64,000 nucleotides of DNA. Source: Buchnera aphidicola (Chaitoregma tattakana). Lineage in GTDB: Bacteria > Pseudomonadota > Gammaproteobacteria > Enterobacterales > Enterobacteriaceae. This document shows, piece after piece, positions 9,019-19,641 of this stretch (the first letter of the stretch is position 1; every line of letters begins with the position of its first letter). The position numbers and the translations under genes are program-made. The stretch lies in assembly GCF_039370165.1 (NCBI RefSeq), contig NZ_CP134991.1:313525-377524 (forward strand), read 5' to 3'. The notes beneath the pieces were generated by a model, which worked only from the letters and a program-made list of their open reading frames with translations, was not told where the DNA came from and made no database searches.

Positions 9019-12000
9019 ATGTTAAAAAATATGAAAATATATACAGCAGATAAAATCTGTACATTAATGGAAAAAGTGTGTGAAATAATTAAAAATAAAA
9101 AAAAAAATATATTCTATCTGAAGAAATTTTTATTATAAAAAATTACAAAATAGAAAAATGGATAAGAACATTTATTTCTAAAAAAATAGGAATATGCGCA
9201 AATATAAAATTTTATACTCCAGAATGTTTTTTTTGGAAAATAATTAAAAAAAAAAATCATTTTAAAGACCCAGCTCTATTTTGGAGAATCTTATCATTAC
9301 AAAGACATATAGATGTAAAAAATATACTTCATAATAATTTTAATAAAAATGAACTAATTTTATTATCTATAAAAACAAGTAAAATTTTTCAAAAATATTT
9401 GTTAAATTCTAAATATATAATATCGAGTTGCATAAATGAAAAAGAAAAATGTATAAACAAGAAATTTCAAAAAAAAATATGGGAGTTATTGAATAATATT
9501 AAAAAAAACAAAAATAATTTCTTTAATGTATCATACAATTTAAAAAAATATAAAAAAAAATGTAAAACAAAAAGAATATTTGTAATTAATTCAAATAATC
9601 TACCAGATTATTTTATGTCATTTTTAGAAAAATTGAAAAAATTTTTTTCTATAACAATTTTAAATATAACTCCACTAGGTATGTTAATAAAAGAAAAAAA
9701 TAATTTTATTAAAACAAAATGTTTCGATTCTATTAAAAAATTAAAAAAAATTATTATAAATCCGTTATTAATATACTTAGCAAAATATTCTATACATTTA
9801 ATAAAAAATTTGTCTAATAAAAAAAATAAAAATATTACTAAAAAATTAGAAAATAATAATACACTTCTTGGAAACATACAAAAAGATATAATTTTAAATA
9901 AATTAAATACTAATAAAATTTTTAAACATGATAACTCTTTTTTAATACATGCATGTTGTAGTAAATATAAAGAAGTAGAAGTTTTACATAAAAATTTAAT
10001 AAAAATTTTAAAAAAAGACCAAGATATAAAATTACATGAAATAGCTATAGTTTCAACTAATATAAAAAAATATTTACCTTACATAAAAAGTGTATTTAAT
10101 AGCCCAAAACAAAAAAACCACATATTGTATACTACAATGGTAAATTATAAAAGTATAGAAAATATATATTTAAAATTTTTTTATAAAATATTTAAATTAA
10201 AAGAAAAAGAAATAACAAAAAACGAAATATTTGACCTATTAAACTCTAATATTATAAAAAAAAGATACAAAATAACTAACAAAGAAATAGAATTATTAAA
10301 AATATGGACAGAAGAAGTATCTATAAGATTTGGTATTGATGAAAAAACTATAAAAAAAAAATATAAACATATAAGTGCAGAAAATACTTGGTGGCATGGA
10401 CTAAAAAAAATGATATTAGGAAATACTACCTATAGCAAAAAAATAATTTATGAAAATTATGTTCCGTATACTAAAGTAAACTATTCTCGTTCAAGTGTTT
10501 TGACAAAACTAATAAATGTTATACATGTAGTTAGTAAATGGAAGAAAACGTTTTCTAAACCTCACAAATTAATTCAATGGAAAAAATTATTTAAAGATAT
10601 AACAATAGATTTCTTTCCATATAAAAAAAGTTATAAAATAAAAAATATAGAAAATCTATTTATTAGAATCATAGAATCAGGAATAAAAGAAAATTATAAT
10701 AAAAAAATTTATATAAATGAATTGTCAGTAATATTTAAAAAACATATAAAAATTTTACAAATAAATAAAAACATATTCTTAGGATCAATAATATTATGCA
10801 ATAATAGTGATATAGAAAATATAAATTTCAAATTAATATATTTTTTAGGTATACATAGACATAAAGAAAAAAATATAACAATGTGCAAACAGTTTGATAT
10901 AACATATAAGAAAAAAGAGTATACATATTATGAAAAAACAAATTATATAGTTGGATCAATAATTTTACTAATAATTGCAGCAGAAAAGTATTTTTATATA
11001 AGTTACATAAAAAACTTTAATAAAAATAAAAAAACAATAAAAATAATAGAAACTTTGATAAATTATATATCTAAAAGTTATTACTTTAACAAAATATATT
11101 TGAAAAATATAACATTAAACAAAAAAAATATTTTATCAAAACTATTACAAAAACATAAATCAGATATATCATATAAAAATTATATTAATAATAACAAAAA
11201 AAAAATAGTAACATATAAAAATAATAATAAAAATCATAATATTATAAACCATACAAATACAAACACAAAAATAAATATTAAAAACTTAATAGAATTTTGG
11301 AATAGTCCAATAAAATATTTTTTAAAAAAAGTAATAAAAATTAATTTATATAAACACAATATAAATAACATAAATACAGAACCATTTTTATTAAATGAAA
11401 GTACAAAATTACAAATTAGTAAAAAAATATTTTTACTCGTGTTAAAAAATAAAAATACTAGAAATGTATTTAAATATTATTGCTCTTTAGGAATATTACC
11501 TAAAAAAAATTTTGGGAAAATAGTTTTCAAAAAACTTGTTATATATTCTATTTTTTTAAAAAAAAAAATAGAAAAAATTTGTAATAAAATAAAAATACAA
11601 GTTATAAATGTAAAAATAAAAATAAGAAACTTCATAATATATACAAAAATACAAACTATCTCATCAAAAAGACTAGTAAATTACAAATTAAAAAAACTCA
11701 GTATAAACGATAAAATAGAGTTCTGGTTCTATCACTTATTTTTTTGTCTTACCAAACAATGTAAACACAGTAGTATACTGTTAGGATACAAAAACTCTAA
11801 AATAATATTTTCTAAAATTAGTTATGAAGAATCGTATAACTATATAGTAAAATATTTTGAAGGATATTTACAAGGTCAAAAAAAACCTATTTTCCTTACA
11901 ATGTCTGGAATGATATGGATATTTAATATGATGAAAAGTAAAAATAAAAAAAAATCCAAAAAAAAATTTCTAAAATTTTGGGAAGGAAATTACTATTTCT

Positions 12001-12134
12001 ATGGAGAAAAAAATAATATTTATATAAAGAAAGTAATAAAAAATTCTTCAAAAAAAAATATAAAAAAAATATATAATTCTTCATTAAAATGGCACTATCC
12101 TATTCTAAAAAATATAAAAAAATATAATAAATAA
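9019..12134 (+). CDS. recC: RecC subunit of exonuclease V, frame broken by one missing A in an 11-A run
   Basis: RecC scans for Chi and scaffolds RecB and RecD in the RecBCD helicase-nuclease. The start ATG at 9019 (or in-frame 9031, giving MKIYTADK, like the E. coli MLRVYHSNR) opens a frame that ends at 9136-9138 after an A run at 9097-9107. Adding one A there joins it to a second frame open to 12134, reading ILSEEI, then KKIGICANIKFYTPECFFW (E. coli QKFGIAANIDFPLPASFIW). The long part then matches RecC: HACCSKYKEVEVLHKNL, VSIRFGID, ENTWWHGL, and WHYPIL at the end. The product would be about 1,038 aa, against 1,122. recB and recD are intact, so the gene is probably still used, perhaps by slippage. 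ptrA, between recC and recB in E. coli, is gone. Confidence 0.88.
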
Positions 12135-12162
12135 AAGAATAAAAAAAAAATATAAAAAACAT

Positions 12163-15100
12163 ATGAAAAAATTAGACTTATTAACACTAGACTTTACACA
12201 AAATTATCTAATAGAATCTTCAGCTGGGACAGGAAAAACTTTTAGTATAATAATACTATATTTAAGATTGATGTTAAATATCAATATAAAAAATTATTAC
12301 ATGAAAAATTTAAGTGCAAAAAAAATATTAATATTAACTTTTACAAATTATACTAAAAAAGACATATATATAAAAATAAAATTAGTTATATCACAGTTAA
12401 AAAAAGATTGTATAAAAAAAACCAGTAATAACGATATATATAAAAAAATAATAAAAAATACAACATGTCCTAATTCGTTATATAAAAAACTCTCTAAATT
12501 AGAAAAAAAAATTGATAAATTTAATATAATGACAATACATCAATTTTGCAACACAATAATTGAAGAAAACAAGTTGTATTTTAATATACCTTTTAATAAA
12601 AAAATTGTAAAAGATGAAAACAAAATGTTGTTATGTGCAATTCAAAAATTTTGGAGAAAAAATTTTTATCCATTACAAATAGAAGTTGTTTCAATAATAT
12701 ATAATATATGGAAAACACCAGAAAATATTTTTAAAGAAATAAAACATCTCTTTAAAAATAATATACAAGTTAAGTTTAATAAAAAATTTGAGAAATCAAC
12801 AATATTATCGTTCCATTTTTCATTAATCAAAGAAATAATAATATTTAAAAAAATATGGAAAAGTAATAAAAATATATTTAAAAGAATTATTATACATTTA
12901 AAAAAAGAAAAAAAGGGATATATTAGAATATTAAATTATAGTAATAAAGTTGATATCTGGTCTAAAAAAAAAACTAAAAATTATTATATACCAAACGAAA
13001 TAGAAAAAATTATAAAGTTAAAAAGTATAAAAAAATATGTAAACACTGAAAAAAAAACATTGTTTTTCTTCAAATATATAAAATTATTTTATAAAAAAAA
13101 ATTTTCTATAAAAGAATTTTTAATTTATAAAATTTATAACAAAATACATAATTTAATTAATATAGATAAAAAAAAGACATCAAAAATAAGTTTTGATGAT
13201 TTAGTAAAAGAAGTAGAAAAAAAATTAAGAAAAAATAAAAAATTTTTAGTTTTAATTAAAAAAAAATATCCTGTAGCTATTATAGATGAGTTTCAAGACA
13301 CAGATATATGTCAACAAAAAATATTTACAAAAATATATAATACAAACAAAAATAGAAACATAATGATATTATTAGCAGACCCTAAACAATGTATATACAG
13401 TTTTAGGGGGTCAAATATATTATTATATAATAGAATTAAAAAAAAAATTAAAAAACATTATTTTCTAGATATTAATTGGAGATCTTCACCAAACTTAGTA
13501 AAATCTATAAACAAAATTTTTTCACAAATTAAATATCCATTTGCTACAAAAAAAATTATTTTTAAAAAAATAAAATATACAAAAAAAAATAACAATATTA
13601 GACTTACAATTAAAAATTCTATAAAAAAAAATTTTAAAATAATATTTTATAAAAAGTCCGTAATGAATTTTGAAGAATATTTTTTATGGTCATCAAAGCA
13701 ATGTGCGAAACAAATATCCAATATGTTGTATTTAGGAAATACTAAACAAGCACAAATAAAATATCATAAAAAAAATAATTTTGTTAAAAAAGAAGATATA
13801 GTAATATTGGTAAAAAACAAATTAGAATTTTTTTACATAAAAAAGGCATTAAAAAAATATAAAATAGAATCTTACTATCAATCAGAAAAAACAAATATAT
13901 ACAAGACAGAAGAAACAAGAGAAATATTACTTTTATTACAAGCTATTTCGGAAATAACAAATAAACAAAATTTAATTAATGCTAACAGTACAAGAATTAT
14001 TTCAAGTAGTATAAATGAAATTTATATGATTCAAAATAATAAAAATAAATTTTTTCACGAAATAAAAAAGTTCAAAAAATACAAACAAATTTTAGAAAAA
14101 TATGGAATACTAAATTTAATAAAATATGTTATTAAAAATAACATTATAGAAAAAAAATGTTTTAAAAAAGAAAAATATGAAAAACTTATAAAAAGATATT
14201 TTTACATATCAAAGTGCTTAGAAAAAAAACTATATGAAATTAAAGAAATTTACTTACTAATACAATGGTTAGAAGAAAAAATAAACCAAAAAAAATTTGT
14301 TAAAAAGAAATATTTTAATAAAAATGAAAAGTATGAAGGAATAAAAGTTACTACTATACATAAGTCTAAAGGATTAGAATATCCTATTGTAATAATACCT
14401 TTTATAATGCATTTTAAAAAAGAAAATTATACTTCATATTATGATACAAACACACTAACTAGAATATTAAATTTAAAAAATAAAAAAACAAATGATATTA
14501 TAAAAGAAAACTTTTTGGAAAGTATAAGATTATTGTACGTATCTTTAACTAGAGCCATAGTACATTGTACAATAATTATAGCCGCAATAAAAAAAAATAA
14601 CAAATTTGAAAAAACTACTGTACATAAAAGTGGTATAGGATATATATTACAAAAAAAAAAATGTATAAATTTTATAAATTTTAAAAAAATATTAAATAAA
14701 TTAAAAAAAACAAAATTATTTCAAATAACAAATAATATAAAAAAGATACAAGAATATAAATGTATTACTGAAAAAACATATAAAAACTATAAAAAAAAAT
14801 TTAAAGAAAAAAAATATAAAAAACATAACATAAATAGTTTTACAAAAATTATAGAAGATATAGAAAAAATAAAAAAAAAATACAAAATAAATAATGTATT
14901 TTCAAAAAAAACTACATTAAAAAGTAAAAGCAAAATATTAAATACGTATAACTTCCCACAAGGAAAAAATTCCGGAAGAATGTTACACAAAATATTAAAA
15001 GAATTTATAAAAAAAAAAAGAAAAAAAACAATATTTATAAAACAAGAATTAAAAAGATATAATTTTAATATAAAATATTATAAATTTATATATTCATGGA

Positions 15101-15624
15101 TGAACAACATAATTAGATCTAAAATTAATAAAATAGGAATAAGACTTAGCAAAATAAAAAGAAATGAATTTATACAAGATATGAAATTTGACATTTTTAT
15201 AAAAGAAAAAATGCACAAAAAAATACAAGACATTTTTTCCAGTAAAGAAAAACACAAAATTAAAATTTATCCAGGTATTTTAACTGGTGTTATAGACATA
15301 GTATTTTTATGGAAAAATAAATATTATTTCATCGATTTCAAATTTAATCATTTAGGAAATAAAATAAAAAATTATACAAAAGAAAACATTAAAAATTATA
15401 TTATAAAAATGAACTACGATATACAATATAAAATATATTTGTTAGGAATACATAAATATTTAAAAACAAATATACAAAATTATAGTTCTAAAAAACACTT
15501 TGGTGGAATATTTTACTTATTTTTAAGAGCATTTAAAAATAAAAATAATAGTAAAAAATATGGAAAGTTTTTTATATCACCTAAAGAAAATATTATAAAA
15601 CATATAGAAAATATAATTATATAA
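12163..15624 (+). CDS. recB: RecB helicase-nuclease subunit of exonuclease V
   Basis: RecB is the 3'-5' helicase and only nuclease of RecBCD, which processes double-strand ends. The product is 1153 aa (E. coli 1180). Superfamily 1 helicase motifs are seen: SSAGTGKTFS (residues 19-28), TFTNYTKKD, the DEFQDTD box, ADPKQCIYSFRG, DINWRSSPNLV, TIHKSKGLEYP and YVSLTRA. The C-terminal nuclease domain keeps the active-site His (GRMLHKIL), the Asp of TGVIDIVF, and the Asp and Lys of IDFKFN. So both enzyme activities should be intact. An in-frame 11-A run lies at 14651-14661. recD follows 8 nt later. Confidence 0.96.
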   Translation: MKKLDLLTLDFTQNYLIESSAGTGKTFSIIILYLRLMLNINIKNYYMKNLSAKKILILTFTNYTKKDIYIKIKLVISQLKKDCIKKTSNNDIYKKIIKNTTCPNSLYKKLSKLEKKIDKFNIMTIHQFCNTIIEENKLYFNIPFNKKIVKDENKMLLCAIQKFWRKNFYPLQIEVVSIIYNIWKTPENIFKEIKHLFKNNIQVKFNKKFEKSTILSFHFSLIKEIIIFKKIWKSNKNIFKRIIIHLKKEKKGYIRILNYSNKVDIWSKKKTKNYYIPNEIEKIIKLKSIKKYVNTEKKTLFFFKYIKLFYKKKFSIKEFLIYKIYNKIHNLINIDKKKTSKISFDDLVKEVEKKLRKNKKFLVLIKKKYPVAIIDEFQDTDICQQKIFTKIYNTNKNRNIMILLADPKQCIYSFRGSNILLYNRIKKKIKKHYFLDINWRSSPNLVKSINKIFSQIKYPFATKKIIFKKIKYTKKNNNIRLTIKNSIKKNFKIIFYKKSVMNFEEYFLWSSKQCAKQISNMLYLGNTKQAQIKYHKKNNFVKKEDIVILVKNKLEFFYIKKALKKYKIESYYQSEKTNIYKTEETREILLLLQAISEITNKQNLINANSTRIISSSINEIYMIQNNKNKFFHEIKKFKKYKQILEKYGILNLIKYVIKNNIIEKKCFKKEKYEKLIKRYFYISKCLEKKLYEIKEIYLLIQWLEEKINQKKFVKKKYFNKNEKYEGIKVTTIHKSKGLEYPIVIIPFIMHFKKENYTSYYDTNTLTRILNLKNKKTNDIIKENFLESIRLLYVSLTRAIVHCTIIIAAIKKNNKFEKTTVHKSGIGYILQKKKCINFINFKKILNKLKKTKLFQITNNIKKIQEYKCITEKTYKNYKKKFKEKKYKKHNINSFTKIIEDIEKIKKKYKINNVFSKKTTLKSKSKILNTYNFPQGKNSGRMLHKILKEFIKKKRKKTIFIKQELKRYNFNIKYYKFIYSWMNNIIRSKINKIGIRLSKIKRNEFIQDMKFDIFIKEKMHKKIQDIFSSKEKHKIKIYPGILTGVIDIVFLWKNKYYFIDFKFNHLGNKIKNYTKENIKNYIIKMNYDIQYKIYLLGIHKYLKTNIQNYSSKKHFGGIFYLFLRAFKNKNNSKKYGKFFISPKENIIKHIENIII

Positions 15625-15632
15625 AAAAAAAT

Positions 15633-17378
15633 ATGAAAAATAAAATTATACTAAAAAATTTATTAAAAAAAAATATTATAAACGAAGTAGATATAAACTT
15701 ATACAAAATTTTACAAAAAAATGAAAATAAAATTATAAAAATAATAATTTTATTACTTATATATACATATAAAATTGGAAATATAAGTTTAAACACAAAA
15801 AAAATATACAAACAAACACTAATTCTAAAAAATATATGGAAAAAATTTTTTAGCATAAAAAACTATTATAAGATAATAAAAAATAGTATAGTTATATCAG
15901 ATAAAGTAAAATCTCACACTCCAATAATATTTTATAAAAAAAAATTTTATTTTCATAAAATGCTACATTTAAAGAAAAACATTGACAAAAATATTTTTAC
16001 AAAAATTAATGCTAACCAAAATATTAATTATATAAAAAAACTATTAAAAAAAAATAAAATTAACAAATTAAACAAATTTCAAAAAATATCTTTAATACTA
16101 TCTGTTTTAAATAAAAAAATGTTTATATTAGGTGGAGCTGGTACAGGAAAAACTACAGTTATTTCTTATATAATTTTTTTTATTTTAAAAATATTTCGAA
16201 AAATAAAAAAAATAAAAATAGCGGCAGCTACCGGAAAAGCTGCAACCAACATATTATTCTCTATAAAAAAACATTTATCTAAGTTAAAAATCAAAAAATC
16301 AGACAAAAAAAAAATTCCGAAAAGATCATATACAATACATGATTTATTAAAAATAAGTCCAGGAAAAACATATCCAAAATTTTGTAAAAAAAAAAAGTTA
16401 AATATAGACTTATTAATAATAGATGAAATATCTATGATAAGTACTATATTATTCAAAAATTTAATAGATGCAACTAAAAAAACTACTAAAATAATTTTTT
16501 TAGGAGATTTTAATCAAATATCATCTATGAGTAGAATAAATATTCTAAGACATATATGTAAAAAAGAAAATAATAGTTTTAGTAAAAAAATATCTAAAAT
16601 ATTAGAATATATTACAAACTATAAAATTTTAAAAAAAAAAAAATCTAAAGATAATATCTGCATATTAAAAAAAAACTATAGAGTTAAAAAAACATCTGGA
16701 ATATATAAAATTTCACAAATGATATTGAAAAGTCAAACGAAAATCTTAACAGCAGAGATAACAAAAAAACGATTTAAAGATATAATATTCAAAGAAATAC
16801 ATAAACAATATGAATATATATGTATGATAAAAATGATAGTAAAAAAATATAAAAGATATTGGAGTTTAATCAAAAAAAACAGTAACCCATTAAATATATT
16901 AAAAGAATTTAATAAAATAAGAATATTATGTGCTATAAAAAAAGGCCCATTTGGTACAAAACAAATAAACAAAAATATAAAAAAAATAATAATAGATAAA
17001 AAAATTATAAAAAAAAAAGAAAAATGGTACATAGGCAAACCAATAATGATTACAGAAAATCAAAAAGATTTAAATATATTTAATGGATACATAGGAATAC
17101 TGCTATATGACAAAAAAAAAAAGAAAAGAATATTTTTTAAAACATATGAAAACAGTTTATTAAAAATACCTAAATATGCTATAAAAAAGTATGACGTATC
17201 ATGGGCTTCCACAATACATAAATCTCAAGGATTAGAATTTAAAGAAACAATAATAATACTACCGGAAAAACAGAAAAAAATTTTTAATAAAGAATTAATA
17301 TATACAGGAATAACAAGAACCATAAAAAAAACTACTATTTTTGTAAAAAATAAAATATTAATAAAATCAATAAAATAA
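15633..17378 (+). CDS. recD: RecD helicase subunit of exonuclease V
   Basis: 5'-3' helicase of RecBCD. The product is 581 aa (E. coli 608). Walker A reads GGAGTGKTT near residues 168-176, followed by AAATGKAA, IDEISMIS (Walker B), GDFNQISS and the late motifs WASTIHKSQGLEF and YTGITRT. In-frame A runs of 11 (16386-16396) and 13 (16631-16643) keep the frame, unlike the run in recC. argA, which follows recD in E. coli, is missing; the gene ends 8 nt before the 3' end of the initiator tRNA on the other strand. Confidence 0.96.
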   Translation: MKNKIILKNLLKKNIINEVDINLYKILQKNENKIIKIIILLLIYTYKIGNISLNTKKIYKQTLILKNIWKKFFSIKNYYKIIKNSIVISDKVKSHTPIIFYKKKFYFHKMLHLKKNIDKNIFTKINANQNINYIKKLLKKNKINKLNKFQKISLILSVLNKKMFILGGAGTGKTTVISYIIFFILKIFRKIKKIKIAAATGKAATNILFSIKKHLSKLKIKKSDKKKIPKRSYTIHDLLKISPGKTYPKFCKKKKLNIDLLIIDEISMISTILFKNLIDATKKTTKIIFLGDFNQISSMSRINILRHICKKENNSFSKKISKILEYITNYKILKKKKSKDNICILKKNYRVKKTSGIYKISQMILKSQTKILTAEITKKRFKDIIFKEIHKQYEYICMIKMIVKKYKRYWSLIKKNSNPLNILKEFNKIRILCAIKKGPFGTKQINKNIKKIIIDKKIIKKKEKWYIGKPIMITENQKDLNIFNGYIGILLYDKKKKKRIFFKTYENSLLKIPKYAIKKYDVSWASTIHKSQGLEFKETIIILPEKQKKIFNKELIYTGITRTIKKTTIFVKNKILIKSIK

Positions 17379-17386
17379 AATAAATT

Positions 17387-17463
<77 letters not shown>

Positions 17464-17499
17464 AAATAAAGATAAAATTCTAAAATATATACTATAATT

Positions 17500-17528
17500 A
17501 GTATACATTTTTTTTAAATATTATGCAA
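17500..17528 (-). promoter_or_regulatory. Probable sigma-70 promoter of the initiator tRNA gene
   Basis: On the minus strand a TTGCAT -35 (17523-17528) and a TATACT -10 (17500-17505, five of six consensus bases) are spaced by 17 nt. Transcription would start about 30 nt before the tRNA. The -35 is weak (three of six), and AT-rich sequence makes chance -10 boxes common, so the spacing and the position in front of a stable RNA carry most of the weight. Confidence 0.5.
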
Positions 17529-17574
17529 TACTTGAAATAAACAAATTTTAAATTTAAAAATATAGGAACTTCAT

Positions 17575-18003
17575 ATGAAATCAAGAAGCAAAGCAAGAGC
17601 ATGTGCAGTACAATTACTATATTCATGGCAAATATCAAAAAATTATATAAAAGATATAGAAAACCAATTTTTAAAAGAAAAAAAAACAAAAGGAATAGAT
17701 TTGATCTATTTTCATGAAATAATATCTGGAATTTCAAAACATTATATACATTTAGACAATTTGATAAAACAATATATTTCTAAAAAAAATCATAAGATAG
17801 GACAAATTGAAAAAGCCATATTGAGGATTTCATTTTATGAATTAACTAAAAGATATGATATACCATATAAAGTAGCAATAAATGAAGGTATAGAGCTTGC
17901 AAAACATTTTGGATCAGCAAAAAGTCATAAATTTATCAATGGTATTTTAGACAAAGCAGCTCATTATATAAGAACAAAAAAATATAAATTAAATAAAATA
18001 TAA
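17575..18003 (+). CDS. nusB: Transcription antitermination factor NusB
   Basis: NusB with S10 (NusE) binds boxA RNA and lets polymerase read through rRNA operons. The product is 142 aa (E. coli 139) and aligns along its whole length: [69 protein letters not shown]. An AGGA site stands a few bases before the ATG. A boxA-like site lies before the 23S gene in this window (43037-43049), and rpsJ is also here, so the machinery and its target are both present. Confidence 0.97.
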   Translation: MKSRSKARACAVQLLYSWQISKNYIKDIENQFLKEKKTKGIDLIYFHEIISGISKHYIHLDNLIKQYISKKNHKIGQIEKAILRISFYELTKRYDIPYKVAINEGIELAKHFGSAKSHKFINGILDKAAHYIRTKKYKLNKI

Positions 18004-18021
18004 AATAGTAATATTACTATT
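18004..18021. terminator. Perfect 18-bp AT palindrome between convergent nusB and yajR
   Basis: The sequence from 18004 to 18021 is its own reverse complement (AATAGTAAT then ATTACTATT). It begins right after the nusB stop codon and ends 9 nt before the yajR stop codon. The position suits a bidirectional hairpin terminator or mRNA end stabiliser. It holds only two G:C pairs and has no long U tract, so function is inferred from placement. Confidence 0.4.
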
Positions 18022-18030
18022 AACAAAAAT

Positions 18031-19227
18031 TTATAAAGAATCTTCTTTAAAATTTTGTTTATATATATTTATACAAAAGAATATTAAAATTATACAAATA
18101 AAAAATAGTATTTTAAAATTTAAAAATGTACATAATATTCCACTAAAAACACTACCTAAAGACATACCTAATAATTGCATAGTGGTATATATTGAAATAG
18201 GAACGTCTCTACAACCATATATATTATAAAAAACTTTTCTAAATAATATTGGTAAAAATGAAGACAATAAATTAAATATTAAGAAAAAAATTTGCAATCC
18301 TAAAAAAAACAATTTTTCATATTTGTTATTAAATAGAAAAATTGTTTCAGAAAATAAAAAAAACACAAATAAAAAAATGTACATTCTATTATTTTCTATA
18401 TTACTTCTCAAAAAACATGCTAGTATTAAAGAAATTAATGAAGAAAAAAAAAACGTATAAAAATATATTTTAAAACAAGTGTTATAATTTATAAAAAAGC
18501 TAGAAAAAATTTTAGGAAAAATATAAAAATTAGACGAAAAAATAAAGTTAGATATAAAAGTATATTTTAACACACACACATAATTTTTGTTTTTGAAATA
18601 TTCTAACAACAAGTTTATTTTAATAAATGTTTTTTTTTTATGCAAATCTTGTTTTTTATCCTTAGGTATATAAAAATATGAAAAAAATATTAAAAATAAT
18701 GACAAAGTTAATATAATTAAAAAAATGTTTTTAAGTCCTATTTTGTTAAAAATAAATAAAGAAGAAGACATTGAAATAAAAAATGTAATTCCAAAAGTTA
18801 TTCCAACTAAAAAAATAGAAAACACGTAACTTTTTTTGCTAGTATGATCAATTAAAACATCAATTAATATAGAAGATACAGAACCTATTCCTTGTAATGA
18901 TCTTCCAAGTAAAACTCCAAAAACAGAATTAGAAAAAAAACATATTAAATTTCCAATAAAAAATATAAATAAACTAATAATAATAGTATTTTTTTTGCCA
19001 AAACTGTTTGATAAAAAACCAAAAGGTATTTGAAAAATTATTTGAAATATTCCATATATACTTAAACATAAACTATTTAAAAATTTTGTACTACCATATA
19101 AATTAATATTACAAAAGTTAAATATAGGAAAAATAAAAAATAGTCCTATGTTTCTTAAGAAAAAAATTGTTAATATTACTAATATTACTTTTACATTACT
19201 TTTATTGTTATAAATATTATTTTTCAT
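18031..19227 (-). CDS. yajR: MFS transporter YajR, without the C-terminal domain
   Basis: Twelve-segment major facilitator proton-coupled transporter of unknown substrate. The product is 398 aa. It matches E. coli YajR in the N-terminal half, with motif A region IYGIFQIIFQIPFGFLS then SFGKKN, LLGRSLQGIGSVSS and VGITFGITFFISM. E. coli YajR is 454 aa and ends in a soluble ferredoxin-like domain; this protein stops after the last membrane segment, so that domain is lost. A GAGAG site precedes the ATG. In E. coli yajR is next to cyoE, as it nearly is here. Confidence 0.88.
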   Translation of the reverse strand: MKNNIYNNKSNVKVILVILTIFFLRNIGLFFIFPIFNFCNINLYGSTKFLNSLCLSIYGIFQIIFQIPFGFLSNSFGKKNTIIISLFIFFIGNLICFFSNSVFGVLLGRSLQGIGSVSSILIDVLIDHTSKKSYVFSIFLVGITFGITFFISMSSSLFIFNKIGLKNIFLIILTLSLFLIFFSYFYIPKDKKQDLHKKKTFIKINLLLEYFKNKNYVCVLKYTFISNFIFSSNFYIFPKIFSSFFINYNTCFKIYFYTFFFSSLISLILACFLRSNIENNRMYIFLFVFFLFSETIFLFNNKYEKLFFLGLQIFFLIFNLLSSFLPILFRKVFYNIYGCRDVPISIYTTMQLLGMSLGSVFSGILCTFLNFKILFFICIILIFFCINIYKQNFKEDSL

Positions 19228-19348
19228 AACACTCTCTCTTACATGATGTAAATTATATAATTAATGTAATTATATAACAAACAAAAAAATGTAATTATAA
19301 AAATATAATAGTTACAAAAATCATAATATTAAAAAAAGAGCATAAAAA

Positions 19349-19639
19349 ATGTTAGACGAGCATGGGTATCTAAAAAATTATGAAAAATGGACTGAAGAAA
19401 TTGCTATAAAAATAGCGTTAAAAGAAAAAATAAAATTAAAAAACAAACATTGGAAAATAATTTATATAATTAGAAAATTTTATATAAAATTTAATAGAAT
19501 GCCTTCTATGTTAGAAATACATATTATTTTTAAAAAAAAAAATAAAAAAACTATAAACCTAAATGAACTTTTTAATCAAAAATTTATTAAAATATCTAGT
19601 AAAATAGCAGGTATACCAAAAACTAATATATGTATATAA
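19349..19639 (+). CDS. tusE: TusE sulfur-relay protein
   Basis: Last carrier in the TusABCDE relay, handing persulfide to MnmA for tRNA wobble 2-thiouridine. The product is 96 aa (E. coli 109). It aligns with TusE/DsrC: DEHGYLKNYEKWTEEIA, then HWKIIYIIRKFYIKFN with a following P near residue 51, and SSKIAGIPKTNICI at the end, keeping the essential Cys one residue before the C-terminus. It is wedged between yajR and cyoE on the opposite strand; in E. coli it maps elsewhere and yajR-cyoE are adjacent. It converges with cyoE with a gap of 2 nt. Confidence 0.93.
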   Translation: MLDEHGYLKNYEKWTEEIAIKIALKEKIKLKNKHWKIIYIIRKFYIKFNRMPSMLEIHIIFKKKNKKTINLNELFNQKFIKISSKIAGIPKTNICI

Positions 19640-19641
19640 TT

